Translations under genes and position numbers: made by a program
Notes under the pieces: generated by a model
The model's input: only the letters and a program-made list of their open reading frames with translations
What the model was told of the DNA's origin: nothing
Databases searched by the model: none
Assembly (NCBI GenBank): GCA_015709215.1
Contig: JACCQN010000005.1
Span: forward strand, 1-64,000
DNA: 64,000 bases
Source: Bacteroidales bacterium
Lineage (GTDB): Bacteria > Bacteroidota > Bacteroidia > Bacteroidales > F082
Direction: 5' to 3'
In this document: piece after piece, positions 17,942 to 27,118 of the stretch
Layout: each line of letters starts with the position of its first letter
Position numbering within the stretch: position 1 is the stretch's first letter

Positions 17942-18370
17942 ATGGATCAGATTGAACCTCAAAAAAAGCGACCAGCATTGCTTACTTTTCTTTGCGTGTT
18001 GAGTTTCTTAGGAGCTGGCCTGGCAACCGTGAGTAACTTCTTTGTTTATTTTAATTATGCCATGATTGTTGAAATGATTGAGCAGGAAACCATAGAAACC
18101 ATGGGCTTTGATCTTGGTTTTTTCGGCAGGATCGATCGCGCCTATTTTTTAATTTCGGCTTTGCTCCAGGTGATTTCATTTAATGGTGTAAGATTAATGT
18201 GGAATTTGAGGAAAGCAGGATTTCACCTGTATGCCATTTCACAGTTGTTGATTTTAATTGTTTCGACAATCTATATCTATAAACCGGTTGATATGTTTCC
18301 GATGTTTGATTTGCTGCTTGCTACTGTTTTTATATTGTTGTACCTTCGCTTCAGAGATTTAATGGACTAA
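17942..18370 (+). CDS. Small integral membrane protein, unknown function
   Basis: This 142-residue protein has four predicted membrane segments: ALLTFLCVLSFLGAGLATVS, AYFLISALLQVISFNGV, FHLYAISQLLILIVSTIYI and FDLLLATVFILLYLRF. A short charged N-terminus precedes them. There is no enzymatic motif. The 15-base gap from the ammonia-lyase suggests one transcript. I do not recognise a named family. Confidence 0.65.
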   Translation: MDQIEPQKKRPALLTFLCVLSFLGAGLATVSNFFVYFNYAMIVEMIEQETIETMGFDLGFFGRIDRAYFLISALLQVISFNGVRLMWNLRKAGFHLYAISQLLILIVSTIYIYKPVDMFPMFDLLLATVFILLYLRFRDLMD

Positions 18371-18447
18371 CCATTTTTTCTTAAAAAAAACGCAATACAA
18401 TATACTATATACTATGAGATCATAGCAAACAAAGGCCTCAAAAAGCA

Positions 18448-18915
18448 ATGACGACAATCGGGCAAAAAAATAATAAGAAGAGCATTCGGGTTTTACCGTG
18501 GATCGTTGGAACGTTTGCGCTAACCTATTACTTAACTATTTCGATACTGGCTTTGACAGCTTTAATACTTAACAGATATATTTTGGAGTGGGCAGGATTG
18601 AGTAACAGGCCAGAAACCTTTCAAATAGTTCCGTCTTGGATCGTAATCTTAATAGTGTTTTTGCTCAATGCAATGGTTGTTGTCGGAATTGTAAGATACC
18701 TCAGGGCAGGAAAAAGAATGATTTTCGTTCTATTTGGAATTTCATTCTTAGTTGTTCAAATTACTATTGGAGGGCTTGACGGCTGGCAAAAACTAGTTCT
18801 TGAAGGGTTTTTGATAAGCCTGATTTCGTTTTTACCTTATGGCAAAACTGCCTCAAAAAACGAAAATAGCGCTAAAATTAAAGTTGATACACTGCCAACC
18901 GGGCAAAAAAAGTAA
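18448..18915 (+). CDS. Small integral membrane protein, unknown function
   Basis: This 155-residue protein has a basic N-terminus and about four helices: WIVGTFALTYYLTISILALTA, PSWIVILIVFLLNAMVVVGIV, MIFVLFGISFLVVQITIGGL and LEGFLISLISFLPYG. The tail is charged and cytoplasmic-looking. It is unrelated in sequence to its upstream neighbour. A perfect inverted repeat CTATGA-GA-TCATAG (18412-18425) lies just before the ATG. Function not recognised. Confidence 0.6.
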   Translation: MTTIGQKNNKKSIRVLPWIVGTFALTYYLTISILALTALILNRYILEWAGLSNRPETFQIVPSWIVILIVFLLNAMVVVGIVRYLRAGKRMIFVLFGISFLVVQITIGGLDGWQKLVLEGFLISLISFLPYGKTASKNENSAKIKVDTLPTGQKK

Positions 18916-18997
18916 AAAATGTTTTAATCTAAGAACTTGTAAACCTGTAAAATAGCATGTACATATTATGAAAATTAAAATATTTTTTGATTAATTT

Positions 18998-19028
18998 TTT
19001 GTTAAATACACAGATGTTTATAACTTGC
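18998..19028 (+). promoter_or_regulatory. Possible promoter of the susCD operon
   Basis: TTTG, 19 bases, then TAACTTGC. The spacing is right but the -7 element is imperfect. It would give a leader of about 80 bases before the SusC ATG. Confidence 0.3.
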
Positions 19029-19114
19029 ACGCTTAAATGCAATCGTTTTAGCTCTTTTTTATGAAACGAAAAATATGTTAAATTTAATCAATTCACTAAC
19101 CAAAAATCACCATT

Positions 19115-22100
19115 ATGAGAAAAATTACGATTATGTTAGTGTTCTTACTGATCGCAGGTGTGAATTTTGCATTTGCCCAGTCGAGAACAATTACTGGTAA
19201 GGTTACCAGTGCACAGGATGGGATGGGAATTCCCGGAGTTACCGTGATGGTAAAGGGTACTACTATTGGTACAACCACCGACCTTGACGGTATCTACTCT
19301 ATTGATTTACAGCCTGAACATCAGGTATTAATTTTCCGCTATGTTGGGATGACCACGCAGGAAATTAATGTAGGAAATCAAACCTCTATCAACGTTGTGA
19401 TGCAGGCCGACGTTCTTCAAATTAATGAAGTAGTTGTTACTGCTCTTGGTATTCCCAAAGAAAAACGTACACTCGGATATTCTGTACAGGATGTAAAAGG
19501 TGATCAGTTGTCACAAACTGATAACTCAAATTTTATTACATCATTGTCGGGCAGGGTATCTGGTGTTCAGATTTCTAATTCTGCCGGTGCAATGGGTGGT
19601 TCATCCAGGGTATTGATTCGTGGAGCGAATTCAATTACCGGCAACAACTCTCCTTTGTATGTAGTTGATGGAGTTATCGTTGATAACTCTGATTTTAACA
19701 GCGCAAACACTGCTCGCGGTGGAGGTGGTTACGATTATGGTAACATGGCTCAGGACATCAATCCTGATGATATTGAATCAATTTCTGTACTTAAGGGTCC
19801 TGCTGCATCTGCACTTTATGGCTCGCGTGCAGCAAACGGTGTTATCCTTATCACTACCAAGAAAGGACAAATGACTAGCGATAAAAGTATTGGTGTCACT
19901 TTTTCTACTGGTGTAGCTATGGATAAGGTTTCCTATCTGCCTAAATATCAGAATTTATATGGTGGGGGATTGATTTATGATGGTCCCGGAACTTACAATG
20001 GTTTTCAGGTTCAGAATATTGATGGAACTGACTATCTGCTTGTAGATTATGGTATGGACGAAAGCTGGGGTCCTGCTTACTCAACAGACCTGAGTGCTTA
20101 TGGCGGTGTTTTACCTTGGAATGCTTTTGATGAATGGGATACTGAAAATTATATGAAACCCAAACCATGGAAAGCTCCCGAACATGATGTGAAAGACTTT
20201 TTTGAAACCGGATTGATCTTTTCAAACAGTGTTGCTTTAACTGGTGGTTCTGATAAAGCTACTTTCAGACTTTCTTATGCTAATCAGTCAGGTGATGGAT
20301 ATATGCCTAACAGTAATATGGATCGTCACTCTGTAAGTTTGAATGCTGATGCAAACTTGTCTTCCAAGCTTAAAACTTTTACAAGCTTTAACTTTGTAAG
20401 CACAAAATTTACCGGCCGTCCTGAAACAGGCTATGGAGACAATAACCCAATGGTTCGTTTCAATCAATGGGGTCAACGTCAGCTTGATATGGAAGAACTG
20501 AAGTCTTACATAAATCCTGACGGAACCCAAAGATCCTGGAACAGGAGTTCGTGGGATGATGGCACTCCAGTTTATTCCAATAACCCTTATTGGTCACGTT
20601 ACAAAGATTATCAGAATGACCAGCGTAATCACTATTTTGGTAATATTGGATTAATCTATCATATCACTGACTGGTTAAGTGTACAGGGTAGATTTAACCT
20701 CGATCAATATGATTTCAAAACCTATGAAAGAATAGCAGTCAACTCGGCATTTGTTTCTTCTTACAACCAAACTTTCCGTAACAACAGTGAGTTAAATATG
20801 GAGGGAATGTTGCTTGCTGATAAAGAATTGAGCGATAAATTTACTATTAGTGGTAACCTGGGCGTAAACCAGATGAAGCGAAATTATGAAAATATGTATG
20901 GTACTACAAACGGAGGATTAGTTGTTACAGATCTTTATAATCTAAGTAATTCAACTGACCCGGCCACGGTTACCAATCGTCAGGAAGAGAAAAAAATAAA
21001 CAGTATTTTTGGTAGTGTTACTCTGGATTATATCAGGATGCTTACTCTTAATGTAACAGGCCGTAACGACTGGTCGTCAACATTACCTGATGGAAATAAC
21101 TCCTATTTTTACCCTTCTGCATCATTAAGTTGGGTATTTACCGAACTTCCAGGATTAAAGGATAATACTATTTTACCTTTCGGTAAAGTTAGATTAAGCT
21201 GGGCACAGGTTGGTAATGATACTGATCCTTATAGATTGGCATATAACTATATTCCGGTAGATAACTTTGGAAACAATCCTAACTACCGTCTTTCATTCCA
21301 ATTAAATAATCCTGATCTTGTGCCTGAAGAAACTACATCACTGGAATTTGGATTGGATTTAAGATGGTTGAATAATCGCCTTGGGTTAGATTTCACCTAT
21401 TATGATATGGAAACTACCAATCAGATTATTCCGGTTGCTACCTCAGCTGCTTCGGGTTATACTACTCAGTTAATTAATGCAGGGAAAATGACCAACAAAG
21501 GTATTGAAGTTCAGTTGTATGGTACTCCAATACTGGCTAAAAAGAAAGGTGATTTTAACTGGGATATAACTGTTAACTATTCGCAAAATGACAACGAAGT
21601 TGTTGAATTGGCCGAAGGAGTTGATTCTTACCGTCTGGGTTCTATATTTGGTGCCGAAGTTCATGCAGAAGTTGGTAAACCTTTTGGTTCAATTCGTGCT
21701 AATAATTTTGTTTTTGACCAGGATGGAAATAGAGTTGTTGGAACAAATGGCCGTTACCTGAATGGCCCGATCGAAAGCATTGGCTCAGTATTACCTGACT
21801 TCAATATGGGATTCTTGAATGAGTTTAAATACAAAAACTTTGATATGTCTGTGCTTATCGACTGGCAAAATGGTGGCTCTTTATTCTCATTAACTCATAT
21901 GTGGGGTATGTATAGTGGTATTCTTGAAGAATCTGCTGCAACTAACGACAATGGCATGAATGTGAGAGACGATATTGCAGATGGCGGTGGTGTATTGGTT
22001 GAAGGTGTTTACGGATATACTGATTATGATAGCGAAGGTAATTTGGTTGTTCACTTGACTGACGCAGAAGGTAACCCATCGGATGTTCCGGTCGCTAACA

Positions 22101-22411
22101 GCACTTATATTGATGCTATGACATGGGCAGCCGACCATTATTCAAGAGCCAGAGGTGGCCAAAACGTTTTTGACGCCGATTATTTCAAGCTTAGAGAAGT
22201 TAAAATTGGATATACATTCAACTTTAAAAGCTCCAACATTATTAACAGACTTAACGTTGCAGTTTATGGCCGTAACCTCGCTATTTGGGGACGAGATATT
22301 GATCATATTGATCCCGAATTTGCCACAAGTGCTGGTAATGTTCAGGGTATTGAAGGTGGTCAATTGCCTGGGCTGCGCTCATTCGGTGTTAACTTAACTT
22401 TCAACTTCTAA
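19115..22411 (+). CDS. SusC/RagA family TonB-linked outer-membrane transporter
   Basis: The protein has 1098 residues. A signal peptide (IMLVFLLIAGVNFAFAQ) is followed by a carboxypeptidase-regulatory-like domain (about 25-105; ITGKVTSAQDGMGIPGVTV, then GTTTDLDGIYSI). The plug domain has the SusC hallmarks LSGRVSGVQIS, RVLIRGANSITGNNSPLYVV and SVLKGPAASALYGSRAANGV. A large 22-strand-type barrel follows, ending in Phe (GVNLTFNF), as expected for barrel assembly. It forms a TonB-driven pedal-bin importer with the SusD-like lipoprotein encoded 19 bases downstream. No glycosidase, protease, sulfatase or sigma/anti-sigma pair is adjacent, so the substrate cannot be assigned. Confidence 0.93.
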   Translation: MRKITIMLVFLLIAGVNFAFAQSRTITGKVTSAQDGMGIPGVTVMVKGTTIGTTTDLDGIYSIDLQPEHQVLIFRYVGMTTQEINVGNQTSINVVMQADVLQINEVVVTALGIPKEKRTLGYSVQDVKGDQLSQTDNSNFITSLSGRVSGVQISNSAGAMGGSSRVLIRGANSITGNNSPLYVVDGVIVDNSDFNSANTARGGGGYDYGNMAQDINPDDIESISVLKGPAASALYGSRAANGVILITTKKGQMTSDKSIGVTFSTGVAMDKVSYLPKYQNLYGGGLIYDGPGTYNGFQVQNIDGTDYLLVDYGMDESWGPAYSTDLSAYGGVLPWNAFDEWDTENYMKPKPWKAPEHDVKDFFETGLIFSNSVALTGGSDKATFRLSYANQSGDGYMPNSNMDRHSVSLNADANLSSKLKTFTSFNFVSTKFTGRPETGYGDNNPMVRFNQWGQRQLDMEELKSYINPDGTQRSWNRSSWDDGTPVYSNNPYWSRYKDYQNDQRNHYFGNIGLIYHITDWLSVQGRFNLDQYDFKTYERIAVNSAFVSSYNQTFRNNSELNMEGMLLADKELSDKFTISGNLGVNQMKRNYENMYGTTNGGLVVTDLYNLSNSTDPATVTNRQEEKKINSIFGSVTLDYIRMLTLNVTGRNDWSSTLPDGNNSYFYPSASLSWVFTELPGLKDNTILPFGKVRLSWAQVGNDTDPYRLAYNYIPVDNFGNNPNYRLSFQLNNPDLVPEETTSLEFGLDLRWLNNRLGLDFTYYDMETTNQIIPVATSAASGYTTQLINAGKMTNKGIEVQLYGTPILAKKKGDFNWDITVNYSQNDNEVVELAEGVDSYRLGSIFGAEVHAEVGKPFGSIRANNFVFDQDGNRVVGTNGRYLNGPIESIGSVLPDFNMGFLNEFKYKNFDMSVLIDWQNGGSLFSLTHMWGMYSGILEESAATNDNGMNVRDDIADGGGVLVEGVYGYTDYDSEGNLVVHLTDAEGNPSDVPVANSTYIDAMTWAADHYSRARGGQNVFDADYFKLREVKIGYTFNFKSSNIINRLNVAVYGRNLAIWGRDIDHIDPEFATSAGNVQGIEGGQLPGLRSFGVNLTFNF

Positions 22412-22430
22412 CCCTTAACACATCTTAAAT

Positions 22431-23936
22431 ATGAAAAAATTTAATTTCAAATCAATATTCGTTCTGGTGCTTTTAACCCTAATGCTGGGTTGTACCAAGA
22501 ACTTTGACGAAATCAACAAAGACCCCAATAACCCTGAAGAAGTAGCTACCGGTTATATCTTTACATATGTTCAAAAGAATGTGATGGATAACCTTCGCGA
22601 TGAGTGGGCTGGTGGTCGTATGTTTTTCCTGCTTCCACAGTATTGGTCACAGATCAACTATACTGATGAAGATCGTTATGCATTCCGTACAACAGTAACT
22701 GACGGTTTTTGGCGTGCAATGTACACTTCCGCGATGAATCTTCAGAATATTATCAATCTTAATACAAATGAAGACACGAAAACGGATGCTTTAGCCTCTG
22801 GTGCAAATGAAAATCAGATTGCCGCTGCAACTATTCTTCAGGCATACATATTTTCTGTATTGACTGATGCATTTGGTGATATTCCTTATTCAGAAGCCTT
22901 CCTTGCTAACGAAAACAGAACGCCAAAATATGATGCTCAATCAGAAATTTATCCTGACCTGATTAATAAACTGAAGGAAGCTACAAATATGATTAATCTC
23001 AATGCCCAAGGAATTCGTTTTGGAGATATCATGTATGGTGGTGATATGCTAAAATGGAAAAAGTTTGGTGCCAGTCTCGCTCTTCGCCTTGCCCAACGCA
23101 TGGAGAAAAGAGACGGCGGTGCGGCTCTGGCAGATATCGTAAGTACTTATGGAATTGATGGATTCTTTACTTCTAACGATGATAACGCCAAGTTTGTTTA
23201 TGTTGGTGCAGGGGATAACGGCCCCTTATATGATGCCTGGTTTACTGAAAATCGTAATGACTTCACCCTTTCAAAAGCCTTTGTTACTTTGTTAAAAGGT
23301 GAAAACGATGATCTTAATGGTAAGATTAATCCTTTTGCCGGTATTTCAGATCCAAGACTTCCAATTTTTGCTCCAGGCTATGACGACATAATTGGTATGC
23401 CTTATGGTATGCCCGATGGTGAAACACAGGCCTTTGCTGAAAACTGTCCCGACTTCAGAAATAATCCTTCTGTAGTTCAAGCTGCTACCTTTGGTTATAC
23501 TTATATGGATTATGCAGAAGTTTGCTTTATCCTTTCAGAGGTAAATAATTGGGATCAAACCTGGTATGAGAAAGGCGTGAGAGCAAGTATGGAAGACTGG
23601 GGTGTTGCTAGTGCTGATATTGATGCATTTATTGCTGCTATGCCAGCTGCTTCTGAAGCAACTGTATTAACACAGAAATATCTTGCCCTCTACATCCAGG
23701 GTGAGCAAGCTTGGTTTGAATACCGTCGTACTGGCCAACCGGAAATGCTTCTTAAACCAGGCGAAATTGCTAATGGCTCAATCGTTTTTGAACCACTGGA
23801 AGGTGGCGGACAGGCTATCCCAAGAAAGATTCCATTCCCTGTTGAAGAGTATAATATAAATCGTGAACGTGTTCAGGAAGCTGTTGCTGCAATGGGTGGT
23901 GATGGTCTTGATGTTCGTGTTTGGTGGGATCAATAG
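22431..23936 (+). CDS. SusD/RagB family substrate-binding lipoprotein
   Basis: This 501-residue surface lipoprotein has the signal peptide FVLVLLTLMLGC with the lipid-attachment Cys at position 20. NFDEINKDPNNPEEV follows, the typical SusD-like-2 start. TPR-type helices follow (ILQAYIFSVLTDAFGDIPYSEAF), then the conserved C-terminal region KYLALYIQGEQAWFEYRRTG and IPRKIPFPVEEYNINRERVQ. It caps the SusC barrel. It ends the operon at a strong terminator. DAFGDIPYSEA is typical of the SusD-like group that is often not tied to glycan loci. Confidence 0.92.
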   Translation: MKKFNFKSIFVLVLLTLMLGCTKNFDEINKDPNNPEEVATGYIFTYVQKNVMDNLRDEWAGGRMFFLLPQYWSQINYTDEDRYAFRTTVTDGFWRAMYTSAMNLQNIINLNTNEDTKTDALASGANENQIAAATILQAYIFSVLTDAFGDIPYSEAFLANENRTPKYDAQSEIYPDLINKLKEATNMINLNAQGIRFGDIMYGGDMLKWKKFGASLALRLAQRMEKRDGGAALADIVSTYGIDGFFTSNDDNAKFVYVGAGDNGPLYDAWFTENRNDFTLSKAFVTLLKGENDDLNGKINPFAGISDPRLPIFAPGYDDIIGMPYGMPDGETQAFAENCPDFRNNPSVVQAATFGYTYMDYAEVCFILSEVNNWDQTWYEKGVRASMEDWGVASADIDAFIAAMPAASEATVLTQKYLALYIQGEQAWFEYRRTGQPEMLLKPGEIANGSIVFEPLEGGGQAIPRKIPFPVEEYNINRERVQEAVAAMGGDGLDVRVWWDQ

Positions 23937-23962
23937 AATTTTGATCTGCACTTCTACTTAAT

Positions 23963-23992
23963 AAAAGGAGCCTCAAAAGGGCTCCTTTTTTT
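23963..23992 (+). terminator. Intrinsic terminator of the susCD operon
   Basis: Stem AAAAGGAGCC/GGCTCCTTTT with a 7-base loop and a T-run, 27 bases after the SusD stop. Confidence 0.88.
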
Positions 23993-24037
23993 ATTTCAGT
24001 GATATTGACCTGATTTTTTATAATTTTCCGAAAATAA

Positions 24038-24068
24038 TTTGGTTGAATGGTTTCATGTCCTATTTTTG
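24038..24068 (+). promoter_or_regulatory. Consensus promoter for the secreted unknown/barrel pair
   Basis: TTTG, 19 bases, TATTTTTG. Both the -33 and -7 elements match the Bacteroidota consensus at ideal spacing. Expected transcript start is near 24075. Confidence 0.75.
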
Positions 24069-24100
24069 TAGCTTAGAATTAATCTAAATAACCATCAAAA

Positions 24101-24784
24101 TTGAATTCCATTAAAATCAAAAATTTTAGTGTATTGTTTTTGTCTTTTTTGTTTTCGATGATAGCTTCTGATACCTATGCAGACATACGCAATGGACAGA
24201 TGATAGCCTCAGAAAGTGATGCAACCATTTACGTTGATGCTGTAAAAATGGGTATCGATCGCTTGGATATTGTTGTTTTAGATAATAGCTGGGTTACTGT
24301 AAAAGCCGAAAAGGTTGGCTTTTTGGAAGATGCCCTTATTTTATGCAATAGGAAGAATTCTCCCAAGTTACTAAAGACGTATTATTATATTGAAAAGCGC
24401 GGGGATGATCAGCATGAAGCATCAGTGCAGCTAGATATTGCCAATATTGATAGGGAGATACGAACCAATAAGCCTTACGAAGATGCCTGGAAGCTTATTA
24501 ATCAAATAGGTATAAGTTATTCTGATGCTATTGAAATTATGGATAAGGAAACGGGTTATTTCAGGACTTCCTGGGGCGTTCAATCCTATACCCAAAACAC
24601 TATCCGTACAAGAATTATTGTAAAGTTGGGTTCAGAATATCCTTTGTCATTTAAAATAAAACGGGTAAGCGAAATCTCGTGTCAACCGCTAACCATTGTA
24701 AAAGCTGATGAATTATTTAGAGAATGTGATCGCGTTTTGCGTAAATATGCCAGCTTAAATTCGGAAATTCAATGTCGTTTGTAA
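24101..24784 (+). CDS. Secreted protein of unknown function
   Basis: This 227-residue protein starts at TTG 24101. That start preserves a full signal peptide (NFSVLFLSFLFSMIASDTYA) and sits 33 bases after a consensus promoter; the first in-frame ATG would cut the signal in half. The mature region is mixed alpha/beta, with a pair of Cys residues near residues 90 and 200, and no motif I recognise. The outer-membrane barrel gene begins 17 bases downstream, so the two are likely expressed together. Confidence 0.6.
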   Translation: MNSIKIKNFSVLFLSFLFSMIASDTYADIRNGQMIASESDATIYVDAVKMGIDRLDIVVLDNSWVTVKAEKVGFLEDALILCNRKNSPKLLKTYYYIEKRGDDQHEASVQLDIANIDREIRTNKPYEDAWKLINQIGISYSDAIEIMDKETGYFRTSWGVQSYTQNTIRTRIIVKLGSEYPLSFKIKRVSEISCQPLTIVKADELFRECDRVLRKYASLNSEIQCRL

Positions 24785-24801
24785 TCCTAAAAAATTAAAT
24801 C

Positions 24802-25581
24802 ATGAAAAGTTTGATTGCATCATTTTTAATAACTATCGGTTTACCTTTAGTTACTTTTTCTCAGGTATTTACAGGTGAGGAAGCTACTGCCGAGCCCCAA
24901 CAGCAAACTCAAGCACCTAAAGATCATTCAAAAGGTGGTTCGAGAGCATTTAAAACAAAATATATACATTTTATATATTTTATGCCCGATATGACCTCCG
25001 AGATTAACTATACTTATGGTCCTTTTAAAACCGGGGCAGGGCCTAAGTGGGGTGCTATGATTGAAAGTGGTGCCTTCCGATTTTTTGATGATAACTTTAT
25101 GTTTAAAGGTGCTGGAAATATTGGTTTGTATTCCAGTTTTGGTTTTGGTGTTTCCATTCACGATTTTAATGTACCGCGTGATTTTGATGGCTTGAAACTA
25201 CCTTTTTTCTTTGCTGACCTTAAACTCGGACCTGATATCAGGCTTGAGTTTATTGATTTTGCCAAAGTTGATCTTTATGGAAATATTGGCGTCTTGGCCA
25301 GTTATGGTGGTTTAGTGGGTAATATTGATCAGGATTTTACATTTTATAAACCTACAAAACCAGTTTTTGCGCTTCAAACAGGGGTGGGGCTAAATGTTGC
25401 GCTCGGACGTTTTGTGCTTGGCGTTCAATATACAATGGCTAAGGGGAGTTACGAATTTGAGGTTACCGAAGATTTGACAGTTTATCCAAATGGCCCTGTT
25501 GAGGACACGCAGCAATATGATGTAAATCTTAACAGCCTAAGGCTGCATATTGGTATTTATACCGAGCGAAGAAGAAGATAA
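24802..25581 (+). CDS. Outer-membrane beta-barrel protein, unknown function
   Basis: This 259-residue protein has the signal peptide LIASFLITIGLPLVTFSQ and a short Gln/Glu/Pro-rich linker (EEATAEPQQQTQAPKD). About eight amphipathic strands follow, for example AGNIGLYSSFGFGVSIHDF, VDLYGNIGVLASYGG, FALQTGVGLNVALGRFVLGV and SLRLHIGIY. The shape resembles PorT or OmpW-sized barrels, but there is no named signature. It follows the secreted unknown after 17 bases. Confidence 0.65.
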   Translation: MKSLIASFLITIGLPLVTFSQVFTGEEATAEPQQQTQAPKDHSKGGSRAFKTKYIHFIYFMPDMTSEINYTYGPFKTGAGPKWGAMIESGAFRFFDDNFMFKGAGNIGLYSSFGFGVSIHDFNVPRDFDGLKLPFFFADLKLGPDIRLEFIDFAKVDLYGNIGVLASYGGLVGNIDQDFTFYKPTKPVFALQTGVGLNVALGRFVLGVQYTMAKGSYEFEVTEDLTVYPNGPVEDTQQYDVNLNSLRLHIGIYTERRRR

Positions 25582-25631
25582 GCACTAAAGGTTTCAGCAA
25601 AAAATAAGTCACCTCAATGTGGGATAACTTT

Positions 25632-26972
25632 TTAGCTTTTGGGGTTTACTTCTTCAGCGTTATCTTTGCTTTTTCTTGTTTCATCAGCTATTGTTTTTAA
25701 AAGATTAAGCTTCGATTGCCAGTTTAAAACATGATCGTTATACTTGGACAAATTAGTTGAATCAACAGGTTTGGCCGGAGGAGATTCAACAGTAAGTGGA
25801 TTTACAGCATTCCCGTTTCTGAAAAACCTGAAATCAAGGTGTGGGCCGGTCGAAAGTCCTGTACTGCCCACATAACCTATCAGTTGCCCCTGACTTACCC
25901 TTACGCCTTGCCCTATTCCTTTGGCAAATCCCCTGAGATGCATATAGGCTGTTGTATAAGTGCCATTGTGCTTGATATACAGGTAGTTTCCGCCTCCACC
26001 TTTTTGGTATCCTTTCTTTGTAATTATACCGTCGCCAATAGCATAAACGGGAGTACCCAAAGGGGCAGCATAATCAACGCCATGATGAGGGCGGTATCTT
26101 TTTAGAACAGGATGATAACGGGCATTGGAAAAGCCTGAACTGATACGACTGTATTTTAAGGGTGCTTTCAAAAAAGTACGCATCAAGCTTTGTCCATTTT
26201 CGTCAAAATAATCTCCAACGCTATCTTGCTCAAAATAAAAAGCAAACAAGTCTTTGTTGCGATGCTGGAATCTGGATGCCAGGATTTTCCCAATTCCAAT
26301 TGGTTTGTCATCAACATAAAGCCTTTCATACATTAGCTCAAACTGATCGCCTTTTTGGATCCCAAAAAAGTCGATGGTCCAGGCATATACTTCTGACAAC
26401 TTATTGGCAAGATTAGGGTCGTATTGTCCATCCACCATGGCATTCCATAAGGAGGAAGTTATTGTGCCAAAGGCTGTTTCAGTTTTCTTATAAATTGGTT
26501 TATGGCCTTTGCGGGCAGTGAGACTGTCAGTTAAGCTAAATACTACATAATCAGTATGATCAATTTCGTAAATAAAATACAAAGGTGTTTGAATAGAGTC
26601 GTTGGCCGAAATAAAAGTGTACTGATTTCCTGCTCTTATTTTTCTAACATCAAATACAGCTTTATGGTTGCGGGCTATGTTGTCAATAAGATTGTAATTA
26701 ACTCCTTTCGAAAGCAATATATCTGCCAGAAACTGGTTACGTTGCACTTGTTCCTGCTCAACAATTAAGGAATCAACAGGGATTTCGAACAAAAAAGTTT
26801 GTTGCTTTTCTACCTCAGCTACAGCAGTTTGAGGTGGAATAGCTGATGTTTTTTCTTCGGAAGAGTTGCAAGCAGTAAAGCTAAGTATAACTAACCAAAT
26901 GAAAATGAAATATTTATAGTGAAACGATAGCGATTGTAGCGGTGTATTTGGCATAGTAAGCAATCCTGGCAT
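25632..26972 (-). CDS. M23-family peptidase lipoprotein with altered HxH motif
   Basis: This 446-residue envelope protein has a lipoprotein signal ending FIWLVILSFTAC. The middle region (about 60-280) is an OapA/LysM-like opioid-growth-factor-type N-domain seen in long M23 proteins. The M23 domain is C-terminal: His296-x3-Asp300 in HHGVDYAAPLG gives two zinc ligands, TAYMHLRGF is present, and GLSTGPHLDFRF has His378-Leu-Asp380 where the family normally has HxH. The second His is a zinc ligand in LytM-type enzymes, so activity is uncertain. It is expected to cut or regulate cutting of peptidoglycan cross-links. A second ATG at 26954 is possible. Confidence 0.8.
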   Translation of the reverse strand: MPGLLTMPNTPLQSLSFHYKYFIFIWLVILSFTACNSSEEKTSAIPPQTAVAEVEKQQTFLFEIPVDSLIVEQEQVQRNQFLADILLSKGVNYNLIDNIARNHKAVFDVRKIRAGNQYTFISANDSIQTPLYFIYEIDHTDYVVFSLTDSLTARKGHKPIYKKTETAFGTITSSLWNAMVDGQYDPNLANKLSEVYAWTIDFFGIQKGDQFELMYERLYVDDKPIGIGKILASRFQHRNKDLFAFYFEQDSVGDYFDENGQSLMRTFLKAPLKYSRISSGFSNARYHPVLKRYRPHHGVDYAAPLGTPVYAIGDGIITKKGYQKGGGGNYLYIKHNGTYTTAYMHLRGFAKGIGQGVRVSQGQLIGYVGSTGLSTGPHLDFRFFRNGNAVNPLTVESPPAKPVDSTNLSKYNDHVLNWQSKLNLLKTIADETRKSKDNAEEVNPKS

Positions 26973-26994
26973 GTGTAAGTTTATTTTCTTGTTG

Positions 26995-27002
26995 CAAAAA
27001 TA
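26995..27002 (-). promoter_or_regulatory. -7 promoter element for the M23 gene
   Basis: Minus-strand TATTTTTG, exact TAnnTTTG, 23 bases before the ATG at 26972. Confidence 0.6.
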
Positions 27003-27056
27003 CCATAAGCAGGTGTAAATTTCCAGTTCGAATTATTTAAAACATTAGAAATAATT

Positions 27057-27094
27057 AAAAAAGTAAACTGCATCAGAATTACCAATGCAGTTTA
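27057..27094 (-). terminator. Intrinsic terminator of iorAB
   Basis: Stem AAACTGCAT/ATGCAGTTT with an 11-base loop. On the minus strand it is followed by a T-rich tract, 25 bases after the iorB stop. Confidence 0.75.
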
Positions 27095-27118
27095 GTGGAA
27101 TTCGATTACAAAGATATA

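Noticed and set aside
18412-18425. CTATGA-GA-TCATAG as an operator
   Set aside because: Short arms in repetitive AT sequence; no regulator or expression clue, so noted only in the adjacent gene entry.
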